NCBI GenBank assembly: GCA_018268575.1
Contig: JAFDWF010000208.1
Location: forward strand, 111,114 to 175,113
DNA length: 64,000 bases
Direction of reading: 5' to 3'
Source of the DNA: Actinomycetota bacterium
Lineage (GTDB): Bacteria; Actinomycetota; Thermoleophilia; Solirubrobacterales; 70-9
The translations under genes and the position numbers were made by a program. Under the pieces are notes generated by a model. It saw only the letters and a list, made by a program, of their open reading frames with translations. It did not search any database and had not been told where the DNA came from. Below, piece after piece: positions 51,000 through 60,160 of this stretch (position 1 is its first letter; every line of letters begins with the position of its first letter).

Positions 51000-52424
51000 A
51001 TGTGGCGATGGTTGGCCGCCGATCCCTGGGAAGTCGTCGACCTGGCCGGCACCGGGACGGTCGCCGCCACCGCCGAGGAGCCGCACCTGGCCGAGGAGCT
51101 GCGGCGCTGGCGCGGAATCGTCGCTCGGCGGCGCCTCGTCGCGCTGCTGCGCCGGCATGCGGCGGTGGCGCTCGGACTTGCCGTGGTGCTGGAGATCGCG
51201 GCGTTGCTCGGCGCCTTCCCCCAGTGGGTGGTGGTCGCCGTGCCGCTCGCCGCGTTCCTCGCCTCGATCGCCTTCTTCGCCTTCCGCGGCCCCTCGCCGT
51301 TCGGCCTCGCCCGCCTGCTCGACGACAAGCTCGCGCTCAACGACCGGCTGGCGACGGCGCTCGAGATCGAAGCGCGCGGCGGCGGGAAGTCCCCCCTCGA
51401 GCGGCGCACCGTCGTCGATGCGGCGGGCCTCCTGCAGGCGGGGCGCGAAGACTGGCGGGCGGCCGCCGCGCCCGCCGGGGGGACCGATCGGGTGGCGCTC
51501 GGGGCCGCCGTCGTGGCGCTGGCGGTGGTGGTCGGGATCGGCCTGGCGAGCGGCGGCGGTTCCGCCGCCGGCCCGACCGAGGCGTTGGCGCCGCAGGGCG
51601 GCGACGGCGGCGTGGCCGGCGCTCCCGGCGAGCACCACGACAAGAAGGCCCAGCAGGGCCACGAAAAGCAGCTGGCGCCGACCGGGAAGCTGCACAAGGT
51701 CGAAGGCAAGCTGCGGCGGGAAACGAGCCCGGTGAAGACCGCCGAAGCGGGCTACCAGCAGATCCCCCAGGGCAGGGGCGCGGCCAAGAAGGGATCCGCG
51801 GCGCAGGCGAACGGGGGCTCGAGATCGCCGCGCGGGGGAGCGCCGAGGAACGGTGCCGGGGCGAACCCGGAGGCCGGGCGGGGGAAGGGCCCGAACGAGG
51901 GCAAGGGGCCGAGCACCCCGAGCAAGGAAAGAGAACACCCGACCGTCGGCTTCGACGTAAAGGGGCAGAAGAAGCACAAGGGCAGCGGCCGGCGGGGCAG
52001 CTCCGAAGTGAGCGGCGCGGGGGCGAAGAAGTCGGCGCCGAACGGCCAGGGCGACGAATCGAGCTCCACCGCCCAGCCCGCCAAGGGCGGCACGCCGAGC
52101 GGGGCGGGCAAGCCGGGCAGCGAACTGGGCAACGACCGACAGGGCCACGCGACGCCGATCACGGGCGAGGCCTCGCAGGCGGTGAAGATCCAGCCCGGGT
52201 ACGCGCCGGCGCGGGCGAAGAAGGGCGGCAGGGAACGCAAGGCGCCGGGCAGCGAAGAAGGCGCCGGCGGCAAGGCGCGCACCGCGCGGGTGACCGGCGC
52301 GACCCAGGTCGGCGACCAGTTCTCCTTCGTGCCCGCGGCGGGCGGCGCCGTCCCCGGTCCGAGCGCGGGCCTGCAGCAGAACTACCTCGAATCGCTGAAG
52401 TGGGTCGAGCGACTGCCGTGGTGA
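51000..52424 (+). CDS. Membrane protein with long low-complexity tail, MoxR-VWA cluster
   Basis: A 474-residue protein. Two adjoining membrane helices lie at about 52-98 (AAVALGLAVVLEIAALLGAF and VVVAVPLAAFLASIAFFAF) and a third at about 163-183 (VALGAAVVALAVVVGIGLA). Residues about 190-440 are hydrophilic low complexity, rich in G, K, P, E and S, and the end YLESLKWVERLPW is well ordered. I know no named domain for it. It lies seven bases before the giant VWA gene, so it is likely part of that machinery. ATG 51000 gives MWRWLAADPWEVV. Glutamate is often GAA in the tail. Confidence 0.75.
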   Translation: MWRWLAADPWEVVDLAGTGTVAATAEEPHLAEELRRWRGIVARRRLVALLRRHAAVALGLAVVLEIAALLGAFPQWVVVAVPLAAFLASIAFFAFRGPSPFGLARLLDDKLALNDRLATALEIEARGGGKSPLERRTVVDAAGLLQAGREDWRAAAAPAGGTDRVALGAAVVALAVVVGIGLASGGGSAAGPTEALAPQGGDGGVAGAPGEHHDKKAQQGHEKQLAPTGKLHKVEGKLRRETSPVKTAEAGYQQIPQGRGAAKKGSAAQANGGSRSPRGGAPRNGAGANPEAGRGKGPNEGKGPSTPSKEREHPTVGFDVKGQKKHKGSGRRGSSEVSGAGAKKSAPNGQGDESSSTAQPAKGGTPSGAGKPGSELGNDRQGHATPITGEASQAVKIQPGYAPARAKKGGRERKAPGSEEGAGGKARTARVTGATQVGDQFSFVPAAGGAVPGPSAGLQQNYLESLKWVERLPW

Positions 52425-52431
52425 GGCCGGC

Positions 52432-55400
52432 GTGAGCCTGCTCGATGCCGGGGCGCTTGCGGCGCTCGTCCTCGCGGTCCCGCTGATCGCCCTGCACTTC
52501 CGCCGCCGCTGGCCGCCGCGCCGGGCGGTCGGCAGCCTGCTCGCCTGGCGCGACCTCCCGACCGTGGGCGGCGGCGCCGCGCGGCGGATCGGCTGGCCGC
52601 CGCTGCCACTCCTGCTCCTCCTGCAGCTGCTGGCGCTGGCGCTGCTCGTCTTCGCCCTCGCCCACCCGGTGGGAAGCAAGAGTGCGACGACGAGCTCGCG
52701 CGTCTACGTCGTCGACGAGTCGATCTGGATGGGGGCGCGGGAAGGCGGCGGGACGCGGGTGGAGGCGGCGCAGGCGATGCTGCGCGAACGGCTCGCGGCG
52801 CTGCCCGGCGACGAAGCGGTGCGGATCGTCGGCGCCGGCGCGGCGCCGACCGTCCTCTACGAAGGCGACGCGGCCGGGGCCGGTGGCGCGGTCGGGCGGC
52901 TGCGCGCCGGCCCTGGCGCGGCGAACCTGCCGGCGGCGCTGCGGCTGGCCGCCGCGCTGCGGGCCGGCGCCGGCGACGAAGTGGTGCTGCTGCGAGCGCC
53001 GGAGGAAGCGGCGCCGCGGGTCCGTGGCGGCGGCTCCGCTTTTGAAGACCTCACGGTGGGCAAGGAACTCGCCGATGTCGGCCTCTCCGATGCGAGCGCC
53101 CACTGCGACGTGCTCGGCGTCGAAGCCTGCGAAGGCTTCGTCCGCGTCGCCAACCGTGGCGCTGCCGCGCGGCGGGTGCCGCTGCGGGTCGCGATCAGCG
53201 GCGAACCGACCCACCGCGCCGAGGTCGAAGTCCCGGCGCACGGCAGCGCGCCGCTCGTCTTCAGCGCCGCTGCCGGGGCCGCGGTGCGGGTCAGCCTGCC
53301 ATCCGGGGACGGCCTCGCCGCCGACGACTCGGCCTTCGTCGCGGTCCCCGAACCGGGCGGCGAGCGGATCACCCTGGTCGGCGAACGGCGGCGGGCGCTG
53401 CCGCTGGCCCGGGCGCTGGCCTCGGTCCCCGGGGTGAAGCTCCGCCTCCGCACCCCCGAGACCTACAGGCCGACCGACCCGGGCACCAGCGACCTGCTCG
53501 TCCTCGACGACTTCGTCCCCAAGGGCGGCCTGCCCGCCGCGCCCGGCCTCCTGCTGGTGAACCCGCCGCGGCTCCCCGGCGGCCACGTGCTGGGGACGAT
53601 GGCGGACAGTCGGATCAGCGGCACCGAAGCGGCGAGCCCGCTGCTCGACGGGGTCGATCTCGCCTCGCTGACGATCGGCGCCGAAGCCTCGCGGCGGCTG
53701 GCGCTGCCCGCCGCTATGACCGCCGCCGCGTGGAGCTCCGAAGGGCCGTTGATCGCCTCCGGGACCGAGGATGGCGAGCGGGTCGCGGTGATCTCCTTCG
53801 AGCCCTCCGAATCGAACCTGCCGCAGCTGGCCGACTTCCCGACCCTGATCGACGACATCGTCGCCTGGAGCTTCCGGCTTGCGCCGCAGGCGGCCGCGGT
53901 CGGGACCCCGTTCGCGCTGGCCGAGCCGAGCGGGACCACCGCGGCGCGCGTCGCGCCGGCGGCGGGCGGCGCGGGCGAGCGCCTCCCGGTCGCCGCGGGC
54001 ACCGAAGTCCCGGTGACGCTGCGGAGGCCCGGCAACTACGTGATCAGCGTCGAAGGCCCGTGGGGGGTGCGCCGGCTCGCCGTCGCCGCCAACCCCGGCG
54101 CCGCGCCCGCGGCGGGCGCACCGGTCGACCTCGCGGCACCCCCGCCGAGCGTCGACGCGGGCCACACCGAGTGGTGGCGCTGGGTACTCGCGGCGGCGCT
54201 CCTCGCCCTGATCCTCGAGGCGCTCTACGCCTGGTGGCGGGAAACCGACCGCGGCCCGACGACGCGCCGGCGCGTCGCGATCGGGCTGCAGCTCGCCAGC
54301 CTCGTGCTCGTCGCCGTCGCGCTGTTCGACCCCACCGTCGGCTCCGCGCCGCCGCCGACCACCCTGGTCCTCGACCGCTCGCTCAGCATCGGCAGCGCCG
54401 CCGGCGAAGCGGAGGGCGAATGGCTCGCCGCCGAGGAAGGCTGCGGCGCCGACTGCCACGTGGTCCAGTTCGGCGGCGGCGCCGAAGTCACCGGCGCCGA
54501 CGCAGGGACGCTGCCGGGCGCCGCCGCGGGCAGCGTCGAAGGCCGCAACACGAACCTCCAGGGAGCGCTCGAACTCGCCCTCGCGCGCACCCCGGAGGGC
54601 GGCCGCGTGGTCCTGCTCAGCGACGGTCGCCAGAGCGAAGGCGAAGCGGCCGGGCTCGCCGCGGCGGCGAGCGCACGCGACATCCAGGTCGACACCGTCG
54701 CGCTGCGGGCTCAGCCCGGCGATGCCGCGGTCACCCGTTTGCAGGCACCGCCCGCGCTGCACGCGGGCGACCCGCTCTCGCTCGAGGTGACGGTGCGCAG
54801 CACGGCCCGCGAGGCCGCCGTCCTCACCGTGCGCCGCGACGGCGGCACGATCGGCCACCAGAAGGTGGTGCTCGGGGTCGGCGACAACCCCTTCCTCTTC
54901 AGTGCCCGGGCACCGGCGCACGCCGGCTCCTACGGCTACGAAGTCGAGGTCGCGACCGAGCGCGACTCGCGCCCGCAGAACGACGCCCTGGGGACGACCG
55001 TGCGGGTCGAGCGGCCGCCGCGTGCCCTCGTCGCCGACGCCGACGGCGGCCGCGCGGCCGCGCTGATGCGGGCCGACGGCTTCGACGTCACCACCACGCC
55101 GGCGAGCGCCTTGCCGAGCAGCGCCGCCGGCTACCGGGGCGTCGACGCGGTGATCCTCGAAGACGTCTCGAGCGAAGCGCTCGGCAGGGCGCGGGCGAAG
55201 GCGATCGAGGCGGCGGTCCGCGGCCAGGCGCTCGGCTTCCTCGCAATCGGCGGCTATCACTCCTTCTCGCTCGGCAAGTACTACCGCTCCCCGCTCCAGG
55301 AAGTGCTGCCGGTGAAATCCCTGGTGCCGGGGAAATTGCAGCGGAAGAACGTCGCGATCGAGCTCGTCCTCGACCGCTCCGGCAGCATGATCAACGAGGT

Positions 55401-56769
55401 CGGCGGGGTGCCGAAGATCGCGATGGCGCAGGCGGCGGCGCGCGGCGCGCTCGACTTCCTACTCAAGCACCGCGACCAGGTCGGCATCGTCACCTTCGAA
55501 ATCAAGCCGAAGGTGCTGGTGCCGCTGACCCGGGTCGAACCCGGCAACGTCGGCGCGATCGAAGCGGCGATCGACCACATCCCGGCCAACGGCGGCACCA
55601 ACGTCTACAAAGGTCTGGCCGAAGGGGTAAAGGAGATCGAGCGCTCCAAGGCCAAGGAGCGCCACGTCATCCTGCTTACCGACGGGATCAGCGAACCGGG
55701 CTCCTACCGGCAGCTGATCCCGGGGCTGAAGCGGGGCAAGATCAGCGTCGCCACGGTGGCGCTCGGCGCCGAAGCCGACTTCAAGCTGCTGAAGGAAATC
55801 GCCGCCGAAACCGGCGGCAACTACTACGCCACCGAAGACGCCCGGCAGCTGCCGAAGATCTTCGACAAGGAGACGCGGATCAACACCCGCACGGTGCGCC
55901 TGCGCGGTCGCATCGGCGTCTCCGCCGGCGACCCCAGCCCGATCACCGGCAGCCTGGTCGGCGAAGCGCTGCCGCCGCTCGGCGGCAACGTGGTCACCGA
56001 ACTGAAGCCCGGCGCCGAGGCGGCGCTGCTCGGCCAGGACAAGGACCACCCGCCCGACCCGGTGCTCGCCCAGTGGCAGTACGGGTCCGGCCGGGTCGCC
56101 GCCTGGACGCCGGGGCTGGCGCCGGCATGGGCGGGCGAATGGCTGCGGCGCCCGCGGCTCTTCGAGGACGCGGCGCGCTGGGTCGAGCGCGGGGTGGCGC
56201 CGCCGCCGCTCACCCCGCGCCTCGTCCCCGGCGACCAGCGCCAGCTCGAAGTCGCGCCCACCACGCCCACCGGCCGGCCACTCCAGCTGGAAGCGCTGGC
56301 GGGGAAGCTGCGCGCGCCGGGGGGCAAGGCGATCGCCCTCCACTTCGAAGCGGCGGCGGGCCGCTGGACCGCGCCGCTGCCCGAGCTGCCGGCGGGCGAA
56401 TACGAATACGCGCTCGGCTCCTTCGGCGCCGGCTCGCTGACCGGGACGCTCGCGATCCCCTATCCGGCGGAGTTCAAGCTCGGGCGGATCGACACGACGC
56501 CGCTCGGCCCGCTCGCCGCGGGCTCCGCCGGCACCACGCTCGCCGCCGACGATCCCGCCTACGTCGAAGGCGACGCCCACCACATCTGGTGGCTCTTCGC
56601 CGCCCTCGGGCTGGCCTGCTTCCTGGCCGGCGCGGCGCTGCGGCTGATCGGGTCAGGCGGCGGCAGGACGGACGGCGCCCCGGACCGGGACCCAGACCAG
56701 GACCCGCATCAGGAAAAATTCCCGGATGGAGATCCGGACCCCGCAGGCCTCCAACCCGATCCCGTCTGA
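52432..56769 (+). CDS. Giant membrane VWA protein (BatA-like N-terminus, three VWA-type modules)
   Basis: 1445 residues. Two N-terminal helices (about 8-22 and 57-78) with LLAWRDLP between them match the BatA N-terminal domain. A degenerate VWA-like module follows (91-200, VYVVDESIW). Helices lie at about 583-600 and 614-632. A second degenerate VWA has LVLDRSLSIG (646-655) and VVLLSDG. A Rossmann-like, gatase-type segment runs 863-960. The intact VWA (974-1140) has MIDAS LVLDRSGSMIN and HVILLTDGIS. A beta region and a last helix (about 1385-1405) end the protein. A MoxR-served complex at the membrane is inferred. GTG 52432 is seven bases after the preceding stop. Confidence 0.88.
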   Translation: MSLLDAGALAALVLAVPLIALHFRRRWPPRRAVGSLLAWRDLPTVGGGAARRIGWPPLPLLLLLQLLALALLVFALAHPVGSKSATTSSRVYVVDESIWMGAREGGGTRVEAAQAMLRERLAALPGDEAVRIVGAGAAPTVLYEGDAAGAGGAVGRLRAGPGAANLPAALRLAAALRAGAGDEVVLLRAPEEAAPRVRGGGSAFEDLTVGKELADVGLSDASAHCDVLGVEACEGFVRVANRGAAARRVPLRVAISGEPTHRAEVEVPAHGSAPLVFSAAAGAAVRVSLPSGDGLAADDSAFVAVPEPGGERITLVGERRRALPLARALASVPGVKLRLRTPETYRPTDPGTSDLLVLDDFVPKGGLPAAPGLLLVNPPRLPGGHVLGTMADSRISGTEAASPLLDGVDLASLTIGAEASRRLALPAAMTAAAWSSEGPLIASGTEDGERVAVISFEPSESNLPQLADFPTLIDDIVAWSFRLAPQAAAVGTPFALAEPSGTTAARVAPAAGGAGERLPVAAGTEVPVTLRRPGNYVISVEGPWGVRRLAVAANPGAAPAAGAPVDLAAPPPSVDAGHTEWWRWVLAAALLALILEALYAWWRETDRGPTTRRRVAIGLQLASLVLVAVALFDPTVGSAPPPTTLVLDRSLSIGSAAGEAEGEWLAAEEGCGADCHVVQFGGGAEVTGADAGTLPGAAAGSVEGRNTNLQGALELALARTPEGGRVVLLSDGRQSEGEAAGLAAAASARDIQVDTVALRAQPGDAAVTRLQAPPALHAGDPLSLEVTVRSTAREAAVLTVRRDGGTIGHQKVVLGVGDNPFLFSARAPAHAGSYGYEVEVATERDSRPQNDALGTTVRVERPPRALVADADGGRAAALMRADGFDVTTTPASALPSSAAGYRGVDAVILEDVSSEALGRARAKAIEAAVRGQALGFLAIGGYHSFSLGKYYRSPLQEVLPVKSLVPGKLQRKNVAIELVLDRSGSMINEVGGVPKIAMAQAAARGALDFLLKHRDQVGIVTFEIKPKVLVPLTRVEPGNVGAIEAAIDHIPANGGTNVYKGLAEGVKEIERSKAKERHVILLTDGISEPGSYRQLIPGLKRGKISVATVALGAEADFKLLKEIAAETGGNYYATEDARQLPKIFDKETRINTRTVRLRGRIGVSAGDPSPITGSLVGEALPPLGGNVVTELKPGAEAALLGQDKDHPPDPVLAQWQYGSGRVAAWTPGLAPAWAGEWLRRPRLFEDAARWVERGVAPPPLTPRLVPGDQRQLEVAPTTPTGRPLQLEALAGKLRAPGGKAIALHFEAAAGRWTAPLPELPAGEYEYALGSFGAGSLTGTLAIPYPAEFKLGRIDTTPLGPLAAGSAGTTLAADDPAYVEGDAHHIWWLFAALGLACFLAGAALRLIGSGGGRTDGAPDRDPDQDPHQEKFPDGDPDPAGLQPDPV

Positions 56770-57907
56770 GCCGACCGCCGAGCAGACCGGCGCCGTCCTC
56801 GTGCTCGGCACCGGCGGCGGCCTCGGCGCGGCGCTCCTCCGGCGCTTCGAGCAGAGCGGCGCCCCCGCCTCCTCGGGCCTCGACCTGACCGACGGCGAGG
56901 CCTCGGAGATGCTGCGCGACGGCCACTGGCGCGCGGTCGCCGTGGTCACCCGCGACGACGCCCACGCCCTGCGGCTCACCCTGCTGAGCGCCCACGTCCG
57001 CCCCGACCTGCCGCTCTGGGTGACGATGTTCGACCAGACCGTCTCGCGTGAGCTCGAGCACGTGGCGTCGAAGGTCCACGTCCTCTCGCCCTCGGAGATC
57101 GTCGCCGGGGACATCGCCGAGAGCTGCCTGGCCCTGGCGGGCAAGGACGTCAGCCGGCGGCGGAGCCATGGCGTGCGGCTGGTCGACGACGCCCTGCGCC
57201 TCCTCGTCGCCGCGGGCGTCGGGCTCTTCGGCGCGCTGGTGATCGAGACGGTGATCACGATGATCGCCTTCCACCACGGGCTGATCGACGCCTTCTACTT
57301 CTCCACCCGCTCGGTGGCCACGGTGGCGGGCCCGCCCGGCGCGGCCCGCGGCCCCGACTGGTTCAAGGTCGTCTCGGCGGCGAACATGGTGCTTGCCGTC
57401 GCCCTGGTCGCGATCTTCACCGCGGCCCTGGTCCGCCGGCTCAGCCGCCGCCGGCTCACCACCCTCTTCGGCCCGCGCGCCGCCCCGGCCCGCGATCACG
57501 TGGTGCTGGTCGGCTTCGGTCAGGTCGGCTTCCGCCTCGCCCAGGCCCTGCAGCGGCGCGGCGTCGCCGTGATCGCGATCGAGCGCGACGCCGAAGCGCC
57601 CAGCGTGCGGCTCGCCAAAGCCGCCGGGATCCCGGTCGCCCTCGGCCGCGGCGACGACCGCGAGACCCTGCAGCGGGTCGGCATCGAGCGCTGCGGCGCG
57701 GTCGCCGCGGTCACCTCCGACGACCTGGTCAACGTCGCCGTCGGCCTCGCCGCCGAGGACCTCCGCCCCGACGTCCCGATCATCCTCCGGCTCGGCGACG
57801 GCGAGGTCGCCACGGAGACCGACTCGCTCCTCCACCTGGGCCGCATCTGCGACGCTCACAAGCTCGCCGCCGAGACCCTCCAGCGCGCGATCGAGGACGG
57901 CGCCTAG
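56726..57907 (+). CDS. RCK-TM-TM-RCK protein resembling a potassium channel without a filter
   Basis: A 393-residue protein. An N-terminal Rossmann-like domain (VLVLGTGGGLGAALLRRFE, about 23-41) precedes two membrane helices at about 155-178 and 222-245. A typical TrkA-N/RCK domain follows (DHVVLVGFGQVGFRLAQALQRRGVAVIAIERD, about 262-293). The helix-loop-helix looks like a two-helix channel, but the pore loop reads STRSVATVAGPPGAARG instead of TVGYGD, so conduction is doubtful. The gene starts 44 bases inside the end of the VWA gene and should be co-expressed. A sensor or regulatory role is possible. Confidence 0.8.
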   Translation: MEIRTPQASNPIPSEPTAEQTGAVLVLGTGGGLGAALLRRFEQSGAPASSGLDLTDGEASEMLRDGHWRAVAVVTRDDAHALRLTLLSAHVRPDLPLWVTMFDQTVSRELEHVASKVHVLSPSEIVAGDIAESCLALAGKDVSRRRSHGVRLVDDALRLLVAAGVGLFGALVIETVITMIAFHHGLIDAFYFSTRSVATVAGPPGAARGPDWFKVVSAANMVLAVALVAIFTAALVRRLSRRRLTTLFGPRAAPARDHVVLVGFGQVGFRLAQALQRRGVAVIAIERDAEAPSVRLAKAAGIPVALGRGDDRETLQRVGIERCGAVAAVTSDDLVNVAVGLAAEDLRPDVPIILRLGDGEVATETDSLLHLGRICDAHKLAAETLQRAIEDGA

Positions 57908-57931
57908 TTTCCTGACACTAGCCCCGGGTGC

Positions 57932-58252
57932 TCAGTGGAACCGAAACGGTGGCGATGGGTGGCGATGCCGCCGCAGGAGCCCGGTCCGGCGGCGGCGCAT
58001 CGAGCTGCCCTCGAGCACGCTCGGCACGTAGCGCTCCGGGACCCGGGCGCGGGAGATCCGCCGGCGCGGCGCGGCGCCTGCCTTGGCTTCGAGGAACCGG
58101 TGGGACGCGGCGATCGCCAGGGCGGCGACGGCGATGCCGATCGCGGCCACCAGGAGCGCCGGGACGCCGAGCAGTCCGAGGGTGACGAGGCCGATCAGGA
58201 ACGCCATCAGGACGGCGGGGTAGCCCCGGTTTGCACTTCGCTGATCGTTCAT
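57932..58252 (-). CDS. Small membrane protein, hypothetical
   Basis: A 106-residue protein with two close membrane helices (about 13-28 VLMAFLIGLVTLGLLG and 31-50 ALLVAAIGIAVAALAIAAS), then a very basic tail (ARVPERYVPSVLEGSSMRRR, RTGLLRRHRHPSPPFRFH). I do not recognise it. It stands alone between the RCK-like gene, convergent, and the secreted glycoside hydrolase. Coding is supported by the hydrophobic pattern and codon bias only. Confidence 0.55.
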   Translation of the reverse strand: MNDQRSANRGYPAVLMAFLIGLVTLGLLGVPALLVAAIGIAVAALAIAASHRFLEAKAGAAPRRRISRARVPERYVPSVLEGSSMRRRRTGLLRRHRHPSPPFRFH

Positions 58253-58372
58253 CGTCCTTCGATGACGAAGGTACTCTTGACCGTTCGCCGGCCCTGCGCC
58301 TTGGACGGATGTGCAACGAAGCTGTCGCCGCGATCTGTACGCCGCGGGCGCGCCCTTGGATCCGAGGGCCTT

Positions 58373-59479
58373 TCAGCCCACGTAGCGCTTGAACGCCGAC
58401 CAGGCCGGCTTCGGCGCGAAGGCCTGGGTGAAGAGGCCGGAGCCGTCGCAGAAGTTGCAGGTGCCGGGGTCGTCGGTGAGCGAGAACCAGTAGACGCGCT
58501 TCACCCGCCAGCGGCTCGCTTCCGCGCGCAGCAGCTTGAACGCGCCGATCAGTTCGCGCGCCTGTCCCTGCCTGCCCTTCTCGAACTTGTTGAAGCCGTT
58601 GGTCGCGTCGGGGCGGCCGCTGCTCCAGCCGAGCTCGGTGATCCAGATCGCCCGGCCCGGGTCGCGCACCGTCCGCAGCGCGCCCCGCAGTTCTTCCACC
58701 TCGGTGGCCAGCTGCTTGTAGCCGTAGGTGTAGGGGTGGAGGGCGACGGCGAGGAACTTGCCGCGCACGGCGGGCACCGCCTTGTACATCCGTTCGAGGA
58801 AGTCGGCGGCCAGGTAGGAGCGCTTGATCCGCCCTGGGGCAGGCTTCGTGCTGCCGCCCTTGGGCCGGGCGAAGAGGCCGCCGAGGACCATCTGCGCGCT
58901 CGGGTCGGCGCTGCGCAGGTCGTGGTAGGACTGGACGACGAGCTTGCCGTACTGGGAGGGGCTCGGCCGCGCCGCGAAGTACTTGAAGTTCTCCTCGTTC
59001 CAGATCTGCCAGACGCCGATCGGGTGGGCCGGGAGCAGGGGGTTTTCGGCCCAGAAGCTGCCGCCGGGGCCGTAGCGGAAGACCGCGAGGCGGAGGAATT
59101 CGCGCCAGGCGGAGCGCTGGGCCGCGGTCTGGGTCGGCAGCGTGCGCGGCGCCCGAGCGTCGCCGACGCCTTCCTCGGCGAGTGCCCAGCCGGGCGCCCC
59201 GAGCAGGAAGGGGAGGACGTCGACGCCCTCCGCGGCGGCCGCCCGCACCTGCGGGTCGACCGTGCTCCAGTCGGGTACCGCGCCGCGGCTCGACTGCACC
59301 GCCGCCCAGTTGACCGGCACGCGGATGCTTTCGACGCCGCCCTGGCGGGCGGTCTGCATCTGGCCGGGGGTCAGGGCTGCGGTCGGCACGACGCCCCAGA
59401 AGTCGACCGGCAGCGCCTGCGCGCCCGCCGGCACGGCCAGCGCGGCCGCCACGGTGAGGATCAGGATCGCTCGCTTCAT
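58373..59479 (-). CDS. Secreted glycoside hydrolase-like TIM-barrel protein (clan A type)
   Basis: A 368-residue exported protein. The signal peptide is MKRAILILTVAAALAVPAGAQA. The TIM barrel follows with GGVESIRVPVNWAAVQ (strand 2), the acid/base glutamate in GVWQIWNEENFKYF, and the nucleophile glutamate in RAIWITELGWSSG, as in clan GH-A enzymes. A cysteine pair lies in GTCNFCDGSGLF. Related actinobacterial proteins are often near polysaccharide genes; no partner is seen here. Substrate is not predictable. Length is normal for a single catalytic domain. Confidence 0.85.
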   Translation of the reverse strand: MKRAILILTVAAALAVPAGAQALPVDFWGVVPTAALTPGQMQTARQGGVESIRVPVNWAAVQSSRGAVPDWSTVDPQVRAAAAEGVDVLPFLLGAPGWALAEEGVGDARAPRTLPTQTAAQRSAWREFLRLAVFRYGPGGSFWAENPLLPAHPIGVWQIWNEENFKYFAARPSPSQYGKLVVQSYHDLRSADPSAQMVLGGLFARPKGGSTKPAPGRIKRSYLAADFLERMYKAVPAVRGKFLAVALHPYTYGYKQLATEVEELRGALRTVRDPGRAIWITELGWSSGRPDATNGFNKFEKGRQGQARELIGAFKLLRAEASRWRVKRVYWFSLTDDPGTCNFCDGSGLFTQAFAPKPAWSAFKRYVG

Positions 59480-59547
59480 CTACCCCGCAACCCGCCACCC
59501 CCCGGCCGAGTTCCGCTCCACCCCCCGGGTTGGTGGGCCGGCCGGGC

Positions 59548-60066
59548 TCAGCTGGTGCGGGTGACCGGGGCTACGGCGAGGGTCTGGGCGCGCGCCAGGG
59601 CGCAGGTCTCGAAGGCCAGTGGGGCGAGCTTCGAGCCCGAGCCGCCGGGGACGCTCACCCGCAAGCCGGCCGCCAGGGTCGGCTTGCATTCGCCGGGCGA
59701 GAAGTTGAGCGCGTCGACGATCTGTAGCGTCGCCGTCGCCGAGGCGCCCGGCGCCAGCTTCACCGGCCTCGCCTTCTTCCCCGTCGCGTGGGTCGCCGCG
59801 GCGCCGAGCCGCCGTCCCTTCAGGTCGACCGCGTTCACCTTCGGGTAGCCGGTCAGCGTGCAGGCGTGGCCGCTCAGGTTGGTGAACTGGAGCCGGTAGT
59901 AGACGCTGCCCGCGGTGCCGCCGCCCGGTTCTTCGCCCGCCCAGATCACCAGGCCCGAGGCCGGGCAGGGCTTGGTCGCCGCCGCCTCGGCGGCGGGCGT
60001 CGCGATCACGGTCGCGGCGAGGAGCGCGGCGGCCACCAGCGGGGCGATCAGAAGTCGAGCTTTCAT
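59548..60066 (-). CDS. Secreted DUF4232-domain protein
   Basis: A 172-residue exported protein. ATG 60066 gives a signal peptide ([29 protein letters not shown]). The DUF4232 domain follows: [60 protein letters not shown] and the end [11 protein letters not shown]. It has four cysteines, probably two disulphides. The function of DUF4232 is unknown; it is widespread on actinobacterial surfaces. It lies 68 bases upstream of the glycoside hydrolase on the same strand and diverges from glpK. Confidence 0.85.
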   Translation of the reverse strand: MKARLLIAPLVAAALLAATVIATPAAEAAATKPCPASGLVIWAGEEPGGGTAGSVYYRLQFTNLSGHACTLTGYPKVNAVDLKGRRLGAAATHATGKKARPVKLAPGASATATLQIVDALNFSPGECKPTLAAGLRVSVPGGSGSKLAPLAFETCALARAQTLAVAPVTRTS

Positions 60067-60160
60067 GCCCAAACGGTACCGCCCCACAAGTCGATGGTCC
60101 ATCGACGGCGCGCCTCCGCCCGGCTCCGCGGCGTCTCCTCGATCGAGGAGGATTGGCGCC

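Noticed and set aside
53730..56888. A 1052-codon plus frame overlapping the VWA gene
   Set aside because: Low-complexity arginine-rich translation without motifs; the VWA frame carries clear domains.
57901..57920. GACACTAG after the RCK gene as another copy of the 34551/50949 motif
   Set aside because: The GGGCAAACGT block is missing at the required spacing, so an eight-base match is not enough.
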